Of a DNA stretch of 64,000 nt, positions 49,445 through 63,164 are shown in pieces. The DNA is taken from contig WTXI01000063.1 of NCBI GenBank assembly GCA_022376515.1, positions 62,001-126,000 of the forward strand, written 5' to 3'. The notes beneath the pieces are model-generated. The model was not told where the DNA came from and ran no database searches. It worked only from the letters and a program-made list of their open reading frames with translations. A program made the translations under genes and the position numbers. This stretch comes from Lactifluus volemus (lineage: Eukaryota; Basidiomycota; Agaricomycetes; Russulales; Russulaceae). Within the stretch, counting starts at the first letter, position 1. Each line of letters begins with the position of its first letter.

Positions 49445-50859
49445 TTACACCTTCTGCGACCCCATCTTGCGTGTAAGGCTCTTCAGCCTATCCGCATTCC
49501 GTCTCCTCCTCTCAATATCCATATCTACGCTGACGTTGTTCTTCAATACACCCGAGTTCGACCGCGGTGCTACCGTGTATGACCCGAGTTCCCTCTGAGG
49601 AATCATCACCGCGTTCTTCCGCACCCGATTGCGTTCGCCCTCCTTCGCTCGCGCGAGAATAACGTTCAAACGCTCGTGTGGAGCGCCACCATCGGCTGCG
49701 GACATGTCTGCCGTCGGTATTGCCCTGTCGCGATACGATGCGGATCTCTTGATAATGGGTCGAGACCAGGCAGAAACGAGTGCGTCGGCAGTCCGTGTAA
49801 TATCCGGCGTCACCCGTTTGCACTTGGTGTAGAACAGTACGATACGACCCAGTTTGGACTCCTTGAGAACTGCCGTATCAATGTCCAGCACAGGCAGGAT
49901 GGTGAAGAATTCCTTTTGTATGTTCAGAGCCGGGAGGGATTTGTCCGGCAGCGGCTCTAGCCACCGCCGTACACCTTCCAAAAGGTTATTGTCGACGATA
50001 GATTGCCACAGAGAGCTCCTGCACAGTAAATAAATCTGAGTATCATCATGAAAGTTGATAGGAAAAGCACGCACTTTCGGAGTGCACCCATGACTTTGGG
50101 CAATAGCTTCAGTTTCAAAGTCGCAGGCAACTTTTCGCGATTGGCCTGTTCGTCGAGGTCCGCTGCGTTCAACATTTCCTCCCGTAGCTGAGACACTTCC
50201 GCATCCGCAAATTGATCCAAGTCGTCCTCCTTTTTTCGCTTCTTCGGCCGTGACGCCTTGTTGCTCTTCAGGATCGTGTCAATCTCCATGTCCAGCCGCA
50301 GCCTCTTGGCTGTTCATTTCACGCCACCATCAACCGGCCCCAAATCTCACATGAGACCATATCACGACAACATAAGTACGGACGCACCTTCTTCGGGAGG
50401 AAGGTTCAACAAATCCGCCTCGGTGGCCCCTTTTTCACTTTGACCCTACGCTTGCGCTGAGCCTTGCCAACGCGTACTACCTGGCTGTCATCCTCCCCAC
50501 GCTCACGTCGCCGCTGCCGTCTCCGTTCTGTGGAATTGCGCGTGCTTGTCGATACTCGTCTGCAGAGTCATCAGTCGACTCTTCACCCGCTTCTGGTGGC
50601 GCCGACGTCGGGCGTGAGCGAGGTGGCAAATTTTCCTCTGAATAATCATGTCAATTATATCAATTTATTGTTGAACGACGGAACAAACTGCGTACCCTCT
50701 GCATCAGGAGCATCGGAAAGCTCAGAGTCGCTACCGAAGATGTCCTTTGCTAGATATCGTTGCTGAGCCCCCTGGCGTGCCTTTAAAACAAGCTAGTCAG
50801 TCCCTCTCAGGTACATGAAGGAGAGGGCATACGTTGTATCGTTCTTCGTCGTCAGACAT
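49445..50859 (-). CDS. IWS1: Transcription elongation factor IWS1/SPN1
   Basis: SPN1/IWS1 binds SPT6 and elongating RNA polymerase II. The start MSDDEERYN (50859) is followed by an intron, then ARQGAQQRYLAKDIFGSDSE and LSDAPDAE, the acidic disordered N-terminus. A basic segment (NKASRPKKRKKEDDLDQF) precedes the TFIIS N-terminal-like domain: EMLNAADLDEQANREKLPAT, LKLKLLPKVMGALRK, then after an intron SLWQSIVDNNLLEGVRRWLE, PLPDKSLPALNIQKEFF, ILPVLDIDTAVLKESKLGRI and VLFYTKCKRVTPDI. It ends in a basic tail (RRRRNADRLKSLTRKMGSQK) at 49445. Length and order match the fungal family. Confidence 0.9.
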
Positions 50860-53022
50860 CGCGTTGCGGGTTGGGCCAAACAAGCCGCAATTGCAATTGG
50901 ATTGCATGCTGTGGCAGGGTTCTCACGGACACGTGATGCTTTATAGCTGACAAATGCTTGGACTGAGAGATCGACGACGTAGGCCAAATTTGCGATGTGA
51001 TACATCGAATGCGTCTCGGATGCACGGACAGTGAAGTTCAGACTGGATCGATAAAAAGAATCATATTTAATGGACATATCGGTGGAAATGGAAGTCTTTA
51101 CCCTCGGATATAATACACCGAACTGAAGAGGGTCTTTATCCTCAGAGCTGTTCCAGCTGTCACTGCTATCATGCTATGCTGTACTCTAATCTACTGTACA
51201 GCACACTAGTTCGTTCACGGACCCAATACTGTATCAGTTCTCTGTTAACCGAGGTCATCCCTACAAACGGTCTCACCTCTCGGCTAATTGGGTCCAGGCA
51301 AACAAACTGCAGTGGCTAGAGCTTGATGCCTGTACACGTACATGTTTGACACTGCCATATCTGGCTTGTCAAGATGCCATCCAGACCGCAAGACCTGACA
51401 ACAAGACTAAACACGGTACCAAATCGCGAGGGCGCAGAGTGTATTCCACAGACTTGGCAGCAGGCCTACCTCACTGCGGAGAGAAGAACCTTAGAGAAAA
51501 ATATGTGATGGGTCCATCACACCATGGGGCGACCTACATCATGGGGAATTCCGGCTACATCCCTAGCAAACCCAAAGTCAGTCAGTCAGACGATTCCCAG
51601 ATAAGAATCGGGCTGTCTATTGTCGCAGTTGATGTAGCGCAGATAGAAAGGCGAGGAAAGCGCACTGCCGCGTTTTACATGCCTGTGCGGATGGCAACTG
51701 TACTCCTCCGAAAGCCATCGGATGTTTTAGCTGTACAGTAGGCCGAAAAAAAAATTAAGACAACAAAACGTGCCCGAAGCCGAAATCCGCAATTCATTCG
51801 TGCCTGACCGGCTGACTGCTGACACTGAGCTTGAGTCACTGCAAGTTTAAACTATTATCAGCCAATTCAGCCGGCCGAGTCGTGAAACCCGATCGGCTTG
51901 ATTGGCGGTCAGAATTTCACAACTGAATTGGATCATCAAGCCGTAAAGACGCCCACGCTGCCAGATGACCGCCAGATGACCACGCGGATTGGGCGCAACA
52001 ATGGGAAATGGACCCAATAATAAACCCGACTTTGTTTATTGTGAAAAGAAAAACTGATGTGCTGACATGCGGTATATAAGTTGCATAGCAAATGTTTGAG
52101 TGATGGCAACCTGAACGTTCGCGTTCGCTGCTTACCAGAGCAAAAACAGCGCTAACCCCCTAAGAGGCGCAAAATACAGACCAAGGTCATTCGACCAGGG
52201 GCTCTTCCAGTCTTTCCTAAACTAGACAATAAATTTATGGACCAACAAGCCCGCCCAGTGAACAAGGCTACTGTACCGTTCGCATCAGACAGTGGCGCGG
52301 GAATTGGTAACTGTGAATAAGCGTAATTGGGTGGGTTGAGAGCATTGCATCCACATTGCGGTCAAGAGGGGCAAGGCACCTGTCAGTCGGAGAAACTCTG
52401 TGTTTGTAAAGCGTATCGTGTCAGCGCATGTCAGCGTGTGCATCAGCGCTCGGTATCGATCAGCTGCTACGGTCGGTCCGAGCTCTCTTCCGCTTATTAA
52501 ACCCCCGGAAGTTGCCTGTTGCTTGCATGTTAAAAAGGGCTGTTACGTTGACGAGATTGTCCATAGAACGGCTACATACTAGTACTGTTCCTGCTGCAGC
52601 AATAGCCAGAGGGGCTAAAATCACGCAATTTGAAAATTTGAGGGGTTGTGCCTGGTTGTCCGTTGGAACCCGAGCTCCACCGTAAGGGGATCGATGATGG
52701 TGTTTGTGTTTGGATCAGCTGATCTGAGTAACAAGCCGCTTGCCCGCGGCCGAAACTGTTGAGAACTGCGGCAAGTGTTTTGCAGCTGATGAGGAGGGAG
52801 TGAGTTGCAAGGAAATGTTGAATACATGTGGGCGGGGACAGCATAAGTGATCGGTCATGTCATGGAAGGGCGCCCCCAGGAGCGAGACAACGTGCCTGTG
52901 TGTGGAGATGACCATTGGACATCGCATGTATTTCATCACGTCCAGGAGACTTTCATGCCATTAAATGGAGGTCAATAGTTGCCGCCCTTGTCTCCTCTCC
53001 GTCCCCTCTACCTCTCCTTACT
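50860..53022. other. Gene-sparse 2.2 kb
   Basis: A 131-codon plus frame at 51346-51741 is uninterrupted but unrecognised and compositionally ordinary. A small 11-bp direct repeat (GCCAGATGACC twice) lies at about 51959-51980. No transposase or LTR is identified. It includes the upstream region of the F-box-like gene. Confidence 0.4.
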
Positions 53023-55058
53023 ATGTCCATTCTCGATTTCCAGCTTCCCATTGATCACTCTCCTTCTATTCCGAACTCTCTAGCTGGATCATCGTTAGAT
53101 ATTCCCTACTCGTTGCTATCGGACCACTACGATGTTCCCGACCCGGGGTCGTCAACTCGTCGGACGGTTCACTCACTTTCGTCTTCCCCCTCCTACATGC
53201 CTGCTTCGTCCCGAATATCCTTGGTTAGCGTGTTTCAGGAGCCCCGCATCCTTGCCAACTTTCTTCGCTATATAAAGTGGCGTGACTTCCGATCTCTCGC
53301 CCTTACCTGCACAGCGTGTAGAAACGTTCTACACCATCCCAAGCTGCGGAATGTTGTGCTGTCCGCTTTTGTCCCCGGCTTTCGGTATTGCCTCCGTCAT
53401 GCCGATCTTGACGCCTCCCAGGATATCGATATCCAATTTCACGATCTAAACGACTTCAGTGAGTGTGGCACGTTTATATATATGAAAATACGTTACAACA
53501 ATTACCCCTCAGTGATTTCGCAGCGATTCTCATTGCACCTCTATCCCACCCACGCCCTAACGATGCTTTCATCCCGGTGTAGGATTCCTGTCTTGGAAAG
53601 AAAGACAAATAGATATGTTTCGTTCTGTCAAGCCCATTCGCGTATGGTCCTACTCCTACAGGCACTCATACACAGCGCCTCGTCACCAGTTCCAGAAGAC
53701 CTCGAGGATCCCTCATTACGATATCGTGGCACTTCGCGACAACGACGGGAGCTCGTGTTTCCCGCACCCTTGTCTCTCACGTCAAGTGATGCTGAAAAAA
53801 AGAGTCACGCGTCACAGTGGCTGACAGGAAAGCGCATCCGATTTTTCTCCTTGTCACCGACACGCCGTCGTACCTTGGAGGGCCAGCTACCGAAAAGAAG
53901 TTTCTCTCATTTCCCTACTCGGGAGAACCCATGTTCCACCTCCGCCTCCCTCTGCAGAGCCCCTTAGCATGAAGATTTATTCTGGGACTTGGAGATTTCG
54001 GAGGCGTGCGCCCATGGTACCCAGCTTAACTTCAGCATCCGAAGATGATGAGTCGGCACTTCTGCGAGCCAGTCACAATTTGACGAACACGACAGATTCC
54101 AGCCTCTCATCGGCGGCAACAGTCCTGGCAGCTCGTCGCCACATTCTTCTGGCCTGGTCGAGTCTGTACCGGTGTCTCTTACCGTACATGCTCCGCATGA
54201 CATCCATACTGCTACGTCCCGCCTTCGCGCGCCAATCTTACGCGTCTACTTCCCATGTTCGGAGATGGATCACCACGCAATCGCCGCGTGTGAAGAGCAA
54301 TTAGAAGATGCTGGGCTATGGCATCACCTTTCTGTCGGGGACGTAGTTTGTAACCTTGGATTTCTTCCCCCTAAAGACAAGTTCGGATCACCCAGTGGCG
54401 ATCGGACGCCGGGTGGGACATCCTTCCAAGAATCATGGATGATCTTTGACGGGACGGGACTTGTGCCATACACCCTCTCGGCAATTCTCCCTCTTTCGGA
54501 CCCGCTCTCGCTGCCTTCCCCACTCTACTATGCGCACGTCACCCGACCGCCCCTAAACCCGCGGTTCATCGCCGTTCTCCCTCCTCCTCGCGAAGATCCG
54601 GAGCTCTCGCTCGTCTTCCATCCTGTAATGGTCCGCAGCCCACACTCCCCGAATGGATTCGTGCGTGTGAAGAAGTACGTGTGGCTGGCACGTTTAGGCG
54701 CGCACGTGCGTCCAGGTCTGGGCGAGGGGTGGAATTGCGAATGGATTTTAGAAGGCGGTGGCACCAAGGAGGGGCGGCAATCCCTTCTCGATGCCCTGCT
54801 GGGTAATGACAGCTCGAAAAGGGAATGGGAATTGGTGATGGAGGAGAGCACCGCAACGAGAATCTGGCTCAGGTCTGTCCCTTTGTGTGCTTCTTCTTGA
54901 ATTGTGCCATTTACGGATTAGTTTAACTTCCCGTGCTTACGTCTAGGCTCATGTCAAACGCGCCTCCAACCATTTCCTCAAGTCGCAGTGAGATTTCTAA
55001 CGTCTTGCCCCTCCTTCAAGGTGGATTCTCATTCTCCAAGTCTACACTCTCAAGCTAG
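53023..55058 (+). CDS. F-box-like protein of a mushroom-specific family
   Basis: It starts MSILDFQLPIDHSPSIPNSL with a disordered Ser/Pro-rich head. An F-box-like segment follows: ILANFLRYIKWRDFRSLALT, CTACRNVLHHPKLRNVVLSA, FVPGFRYCLRHADL. After an intron near 53459, SQRFSLHLYPTHAL and SRMVLLLQALIHS match the conserved middle. A Ser-rich linker leads to the C-terminal domain: ATSRLRAPILRVYFPCSEMD, CEEQLEDAGLWHHLSVGDVV, CNLGFLPP, SLPSPLYYAHVTRPPLNPRF, KKYVWLARLGAHV and EGWNCEWILEGGGTKEGRQS. The last intron rejoins WLR to LMSNAPPTISSS, ending STLSS at 55058. The frame is broken near 53900 and again near 54040, both in the linker, with no splice sites seen. Such proteins may act in SCF ubiquitin ligases; the substrate is unknown. 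Confidence 0.7.
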
Positions 55059-55494
55059 AGAAAATGCTTTCATGCAAATTGGGAATCAGGTTTTTGTTCT
55101 ACTTTATTGATGCATTGACACTCTACATATACGTTCACTTTTTTGGACCATTTAGGCAGATTATCTTATTTTCCACTCACGTCGTTATACGTCAGGACTT
55201 TTTTTTTCTGTTGCTGTTTGTCAATACCTTCACGTAATACCATAACCAATTCTGCTGCAGGGCGTAACTTGGCGACATACCACGTTCGTCGTTTTAACAT
55301 TACAAGGACAAGCATACACACCACTATGTTCATTTGCGGTATTTAACGTTACATATTATCATGTCAACCTCGCCACTGTTGTATCGATAAACGTTGTCAC
55401 ATCAAATTGATGCCCCTCCGGTGCTTTCACTACACCGGCTTTCTCGAGTGTGCTTGATAACGTCAACAAGTGCCAACCTTCTAATGAATCACGC
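55059..55494. other. Intergenic between converging genes
   Basis: A/T-rich, nothing recognised. Confidence 0.4.
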
Positions 55495-56737
55495 TTACTT
55501 TAGGGTATTAGTGATGACTTTCTCCGGGATGGTTGAGCAGTCCTTCTGATACGCGACGGTTTCGAGCCAGGCTAGAATTTGTGCGTGCCGACGGTTAACG
55601 GCATATCACGTCGACATTAAATCTAACTCAACATTGATGTCTTCCTCGCCGTACCCAAAGTTCTCTTTAATGAACTCGACGTTTGGGCCAGCACGATTTT
55701 CGGGTGCATCAAATGCGACCACGTATTTCGAGAGGGCTTGCAGGAAATTACGCAACTCATGAGATGGCGCACGGTCTTGCGACGGATGAGCGGCGATCAA
55801 CCATGAGGGCCAAGGCGTAGGAATGGAACCTATCTGTTCAATCCGACATATACAGTGGGTGACACATGAGCACGAACGGCCTTGACGTACAAACCGCACA
55901 TGGCCGGCATCGACAAAGGGTTTAGTGGTGAACCATTCCCACATAAAGGCGCTCGTGGACCCATCGTTAACCGAATCGATCAGCCCACGAATATCGTTTT
56001 TGACTGTTAGCCAAAAGAAAGGCCGGTACAGTAAGTAAAGAGAAGACGTCAAAAGGGCGCGTGTAATTTTACCCTTAAATTGTAGCTGTCCGTCGCCCAG
56101 CCCTGTTGAAGCGCCATCACGTACGCCATCGTCTGGCTTCCGCTTCCAATCCGTGAAATGCCTATGGGCGTGCCCTCTACATCTGCGATGCTCTGGTACT
56201 CAGATACAGCTCCTGTGATGACCGCCCTGCCGTAAGGATCAGCTTTTCATATCGCACAATAAGCGTGGCATGAATGAATAGAAGTGAAACGGACCAATTA
56301 AGCGGAGTGCTAACATAGCTGCCAACCAGTTTGTATGCTTCTGATCCATTGGCTATGCCCGATATGAGTGCATCGGTGAGCGCTCTGTCAATGTGGTCAG
56401 TGTCAAGGACGATGCCGAAGTCCGCAAGCGCTCCACAGGATTTACTGTATCTGAGGGCGGACTCACATCGCTACATCGATCTCGTCGTTCGTTAGGCGCG
56501 ATATAAGCTGACCGGTTCCACCTTTTTTTTTCGTAATCAACACTGGGAATCGATCAACTATTGCCGAACAAACTAGGGCACTCGATGAGTGTGAACGTTT
56601 TCTCGCGATCGTCCAGGGCAAATTGCAGGAGCGGGGAGGAAAAGTGTTCGCGAACTTGGCGTAATTTATGATTGGTGAAAGATGAAAAGGAAAGTTTTTG
56701 CGCCCGTGTACATACCGTAACCGACTCTGAGAGGCAT
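55495..56737 (-). CDS. Periplasmic-binding-protein-like II protein
   Basis: The start MPLRVGY (56737) joins across an intron to [27 protein letters not shown]. Then come [20 protein letters not shown] and [10 protein letters not shown], then [55 protein letters not shown] and [14 protein letters not shown]. The two-lobed solute-binding fold of bacterial ABC transporters is recognisable from the order and from SxFMWExFxTKP. Eukaryotic members are cytosolic or mitochondrial proteins of unclear ligand; a thiamine-, sulfonate- or cofactor-like ligand is only a guess. The end could be 55606 ([11 protein letters not shown]) or, using an intron, [12 protein letters not shown]...NTLK at 55495; the latter matches the family better but is one base out of phase. 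No signal peptide is seen. Confidence 0.75.
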
Positions 56738-56858
56738 TACTGACGTCGTCGAAATACGAGATGGTACCGGGCCGAGTGACAGTGGCAGTGATTACGACGA
56801 TGATGACGGTAGCTCTGAACTTCTATCTCCAGTGTCATATATGCGAGGAATCATACAC

Positions 56859-59442
<2,584 letters not shown>

Positions 59443-59880
59443 GTCAGATCGAATGCATGGAGGTGTGCACATAGAGAAAAGGTGTAATGTTTACTTAATA
59501 TCGTAGAGTGATTCAAGTTGGCAGAACAGTACCGATGTCAACTGTATTGGCCTGACCAGAAGTCCAGGACCGCAGGCTGCAACGATGATGTCTACACCCA
59601 CCCTGGGCCTGCTCACAGGAACAGTGCTGGTGCCTGGTGGAGACCACACAATATAAGTCCCCATAAAACTTGGCATTTACATTTGCAAGAATCTCATTCA
59701 CCAATTTGAGTCTCTCTGAATAAATTGAAATTAGAACCTCAGGCTGCCAGTCTACGTGTTGGACAGGCACCGTTACTGAGTCAACCATATAATAGGTAGC
59801 GTCATATGCACTGGCACTAGGATGCGTGCTCTCTGGATATCGCACGTGCAACGGCGCAAGGCCAGCTTATCTCTTACAAT
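59443..59880. other. Intergenic with one unidentified minus frame
   Basis: A 112-codon frame (59851-59513; SVTVPVQHVDWQPEVLISIY) is uninterrupted and protein-like but has no recognised family. It may be a transposon scrap. Confidence 0.35.
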
Positions 59881-60641
59881 ATGGCTCGGGACTCGAGCGT
59901 GATGGCGACGCTCTGCCTGGCCTGTTCGTCATCCTTACCACCCCGGCTGTGGAAGCAGGTTCAACAAAGAAACGGGAACAATTCGCCCGATGACGCCAGC
60001 ACCACTGGCGGTGGGAGTTTAGAGATACTGTTTCTCACTCGGTGCTGCGGGCGTCCCATATGCCCCACCTGTCTGGCGTCGAACCCTCGATTGGCAAGAT
60101 ATAACCCCTGCCTCGCTTGCCTGGGCGGCGTTGGTGCCATCGAGTCGGACAAGCCGCGCGGTTCACTTGTTGGGCGAGAATCAGACAATAACGTTGATGG
60201 TGCTGTTAGGGATGAAGATGTTTTTGTAGTTGGGGATGAGGATGAAGACGAGGAAGTCTCCGAGGTGTATCACGGGGAAGCGACGGGATCACCAAAATCC
60301 AACGTGGCTTGTGTGGATATTATACAGAAGTCAGATGGAGAACCACCTGACGGTAATCAAACAGATACTGGGCAGGGGAGATACTACATCCAACCCGATG
60401 ATACAATATTTGGAATATCCCTTCGATTGGGAGTTGACGTGAGTTGCTATTACTGTGATCTGTTCCCCTTCGTTTAGGGTAGGTGTCTCAGGCCCGAACA
60501 CTGTGCAAGTTGAACGACCTTCCTCCGAGCACGCTGCGCACGACACCACATTTGCTGCACACAAGGACTTTTCTTGTCCTTCCGCAGTCACATTCACAAC
60601 ACGCAATGACCGCGAGCAAGGTTTCACCGGAAGAAGTGTAA
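59881..60641 (+). CDS. LysM-domain protein with cysteine-rich N-terminal domain
   Basis: The N-terminus has a zinc-ribbon or RING-like cysteine array: CLACSSSLPP, then TRCCGRPICPTCLASNPRLA, then YNPCLACLGG. A linker with VDGAVRDEDVFVVGDEDED is strongly acidic. The LysM domain reads RYYIQPDDTIFGISLRLGVD, joined across an intron (about 60439-60499) to ARTLCKLNDLPPSTLRTTPH and LLHTRTFLVLP. A TAA follows at 60639; downstream in the same frame more protein-like sequence (REGAEDDESDPDALRSDAAK) continues, so a further intron or a lost sense codon may hide the true end near 60785. No signal peptide is seen, which argues for an intracellular LysM protein rather than a secreted chitin-binding effector. 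Confidence 0.75.
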
Positions 60642-60838
60642 CGGACGCGGGAAGGTGCGGAGGACGATGAATCGGATCCTGACGCGTTGAGGTCGGACGC
60701 GGCTAAGACGGTCATCGGTTGCCGGGTGGGTAATCACATGGATAGTTCCGTCGGAACACGGCCTCGTGATGAGAACTATGAATGAATGAGACCAGTATAA
60801 AGTAAAAACTAGCATCCCTCTTGTCTTTCAATTTAGAA

Positions 60839-63024
60839 ATGTCATCATCCAAGCAGCTTCAGAAATTCACTCGTGACGATGTCGCGAAGCACAATAAAGT
60901 CGATGACCTGGTAAGCACCACTTTTTCCCTTTTTTGCCATCACCGACTCGGAGACATACCATTTTCAGTGGGTTATCATTGACGCCAAAGTTTATGATCT
61001 CACTCGGTTCAAGAACCTCCATCCTGGAGGCGCTGCCGTCCTTCTTGATGATGACATCGGTCTGTATGGTCCTTTTTTCCTAATAGGTTCATTTGCTCAT
61101 TACGACAACCCCCCCCCCGCAGCTGGTCAGGACGCGACTGACGCCTTCTACGGTCTCCATCGTCACGAGATCCTCGAACGACCACAATACCAACGCCTCC
61201 AAATCGGTTATATCGACGGCGAGAAGAGTTCTATCCAGAGTCGCGGTGGGGCCGCAATCAGCAAAGTTCCGTTTGCTGAGCCTACATGGCTAGCTGAGGG
61301 CTACCATAGCCCCTATTACAAGGAGGTAAAGTGTTCCCCTTGCGACAATCACATCACCGACCTTTCTCATCGGATTATAGAGCCACCGCAGGCTGCAAAA
61401 GGCTTTCCGCGGATTCGTCGATGATGTTATTTATCCCGATGCCCAGGCTCGGGAAGAGGATGGCAAGCGTCCCAGCTTGGAGGTCATTCACAAAATGACG
61501 TATGTCACCTGTTAAACCCCACAATGGTCATAACAAACGAGCATGAACTAGGGAACTTAATCTCCACGCAATGCGCACTGGTCCGGGAAAGCACCTCAAC
61601 GGGTTGACACTCATGGGCGGCATTGTCAAGCCAGAAGAGGCACGTCTAGAGATTCATTCTCCAAGAGTATGTGCTGACTTTAGATTGTCGCCAGTTTGAT
61701 TATTTTCATGAGGTGTGTTCACCACAAAGTTGTGACCGCGGTGTTTTGATGCTCGTAATCTGTATAGCTCATCATTGTTCAAGAGATTACACGCTGCGGT
61801 GCCAGAGGTTATGGAGACGGTAAGTTTTGGTAGCACAACTTCCCTCCAAATATTCAGCCTGTGCGCAATTGTAGGTCTTCAATCTGGCGCGATCATCGGT
61901 CTCCCTCCAGTATTGAACTTTGGTTCCCCCGAGCTCAAGGCACGGATTGTTCCCGAAGTATTCTCAGGGAAGAAGTTCATCTGTCTTGCAATCTCCGAGG
62001 CATTCGCTGGAAGTGACGTCTTCGGCCTCAAGACCACAGCAACAAAGACAGAAGATGGTAGACACTGGCTTATTACGGGCACAAAAAAGTGGATCACAAA
62101 CGGGCAGTACGTGACATCGTTGCCCCACCAGCCGGAGGTCTTTTTTTGATCGGAACTTGGTAGTTTTGCGGATTATTTCACCGTCGCATGCAAAACCGAG
62201 GACGGTTTCACGGTCATTCTTGTTGAGCGCGGCGAAGGCGTCGAGACTTCGCTATCAAGACAAGTTATTCTTCGGCGGCTGGAACAGCATATGTTACGTT
62301 TGACAACGTAAAGGTGCCAGTGGAGAATACTCTTGGCCCTGAGGGAGGAGGAATTTTCGTTATTCTCAGGTAAAGTTTTGACCTATTCTACTTTGTCCGT
62401 CCCTGAACTTACGTTGTGTATTTCACAAGCAATTTTAACCACGAACGTTGGGTAATGGCCGCGACCTCTGCCCGTTCTCAGCGTGGGATAGTGGAAGAGT
62501 GCCTCAAATGGATTAACCAACGCAAGGCATTCGGAAAGCCCCTGGCATCGCAGGCGGTCATCCGCAGTAAGGTTGCCGCCATGATTGCCCGCGTGGAGTC
62601 GGTGCAGAGTTGGCTGGAGAATATCACACACCAAATGAACAACATGGTGCGCGCCCATTTCAGTTCAAATTGTGAGGTGTTGTGTTCACAACAAACAAAT
62701 GCAGTCGTATGAAGAACAGGCGAAACGCCTGGCCGGCCAAGTCGCCTTGTTAAAGATGTACGCCACACAAACGGCTCAGGACACAGCGCGGGATGCCGTG
62801 CAGATTTTTGGTGGACGTGGAATCACGCGGACGGGCATGGGCCGCTTCGTCGAGCACGTACGTATCGGGCACCTGTTTATTTTTCCCTGGTACAAGTGAC
62901 TGACGAGGCGCAGTATCACCGAACTATCGCGTTTGACGCTTTGCTTGGCGGCGCCGAAGACGTTCTTGGTGATCTCGGTGTCCGGCAGGCCTTACGTTCT
63001 ATGCCACCAAACGCCAGGCTATGA
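60839..63024 (+). CDS. Cytochrome b5 / acyl-CoA dehydrogenase fusion
   Basis: The N-terminal cytochrome b5 domain is TRDDVAKHNKVDDL-WVIIDA, KVYDLTRFKNLHPGG (heme His in HPGG) and DAFYGLHRHEILER (second heme His). The rest is an acyl-CoA dehydrogenase: ELNLHAMRTGPGKHLNGLTL, IVQEITRCGARGYGDG, GLPPVLNFGSPELKARIVPE, ISEAFAGSDVFGLKTTATKT, WLITGTKKWITNG (FAD/substrate loop), FNHERWVMAATSARSQRGI, KWINQRKAFGKPL and DAVQIFGGRGITRTGMGRFV, ending LRSMPPNARL at 63024. Eight or so short introns are needed. The frame is lost near 62248 between GEGVET and AIKTSYSSAAGTAY; one missing base (GG to G) would explain it. Such fusions occur in fungi; electrons may pass between flavin and heme, but the substrate (long or branched acyl-CoA) is unknown. 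Confidence 0.88.
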
Positions 63025-63164
63025 GCTCTTTTTTTGAATCGAAACGTCCTGTTATCGCACAAAGTAATGTGATCGGGATTGTGATATTGAAAGCGCTCGA
63101 TGAGGAGGGTCTATTCTATTCTTTGTACATAATCCAATGTATATCGACACTATTCGTAGTGTAA

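Noticed and set aside
59881..60641. LysM protein as a secreted effector
   Set aside because: No signal peptide; cysteine array and acidic linker fit an intracellular protein.
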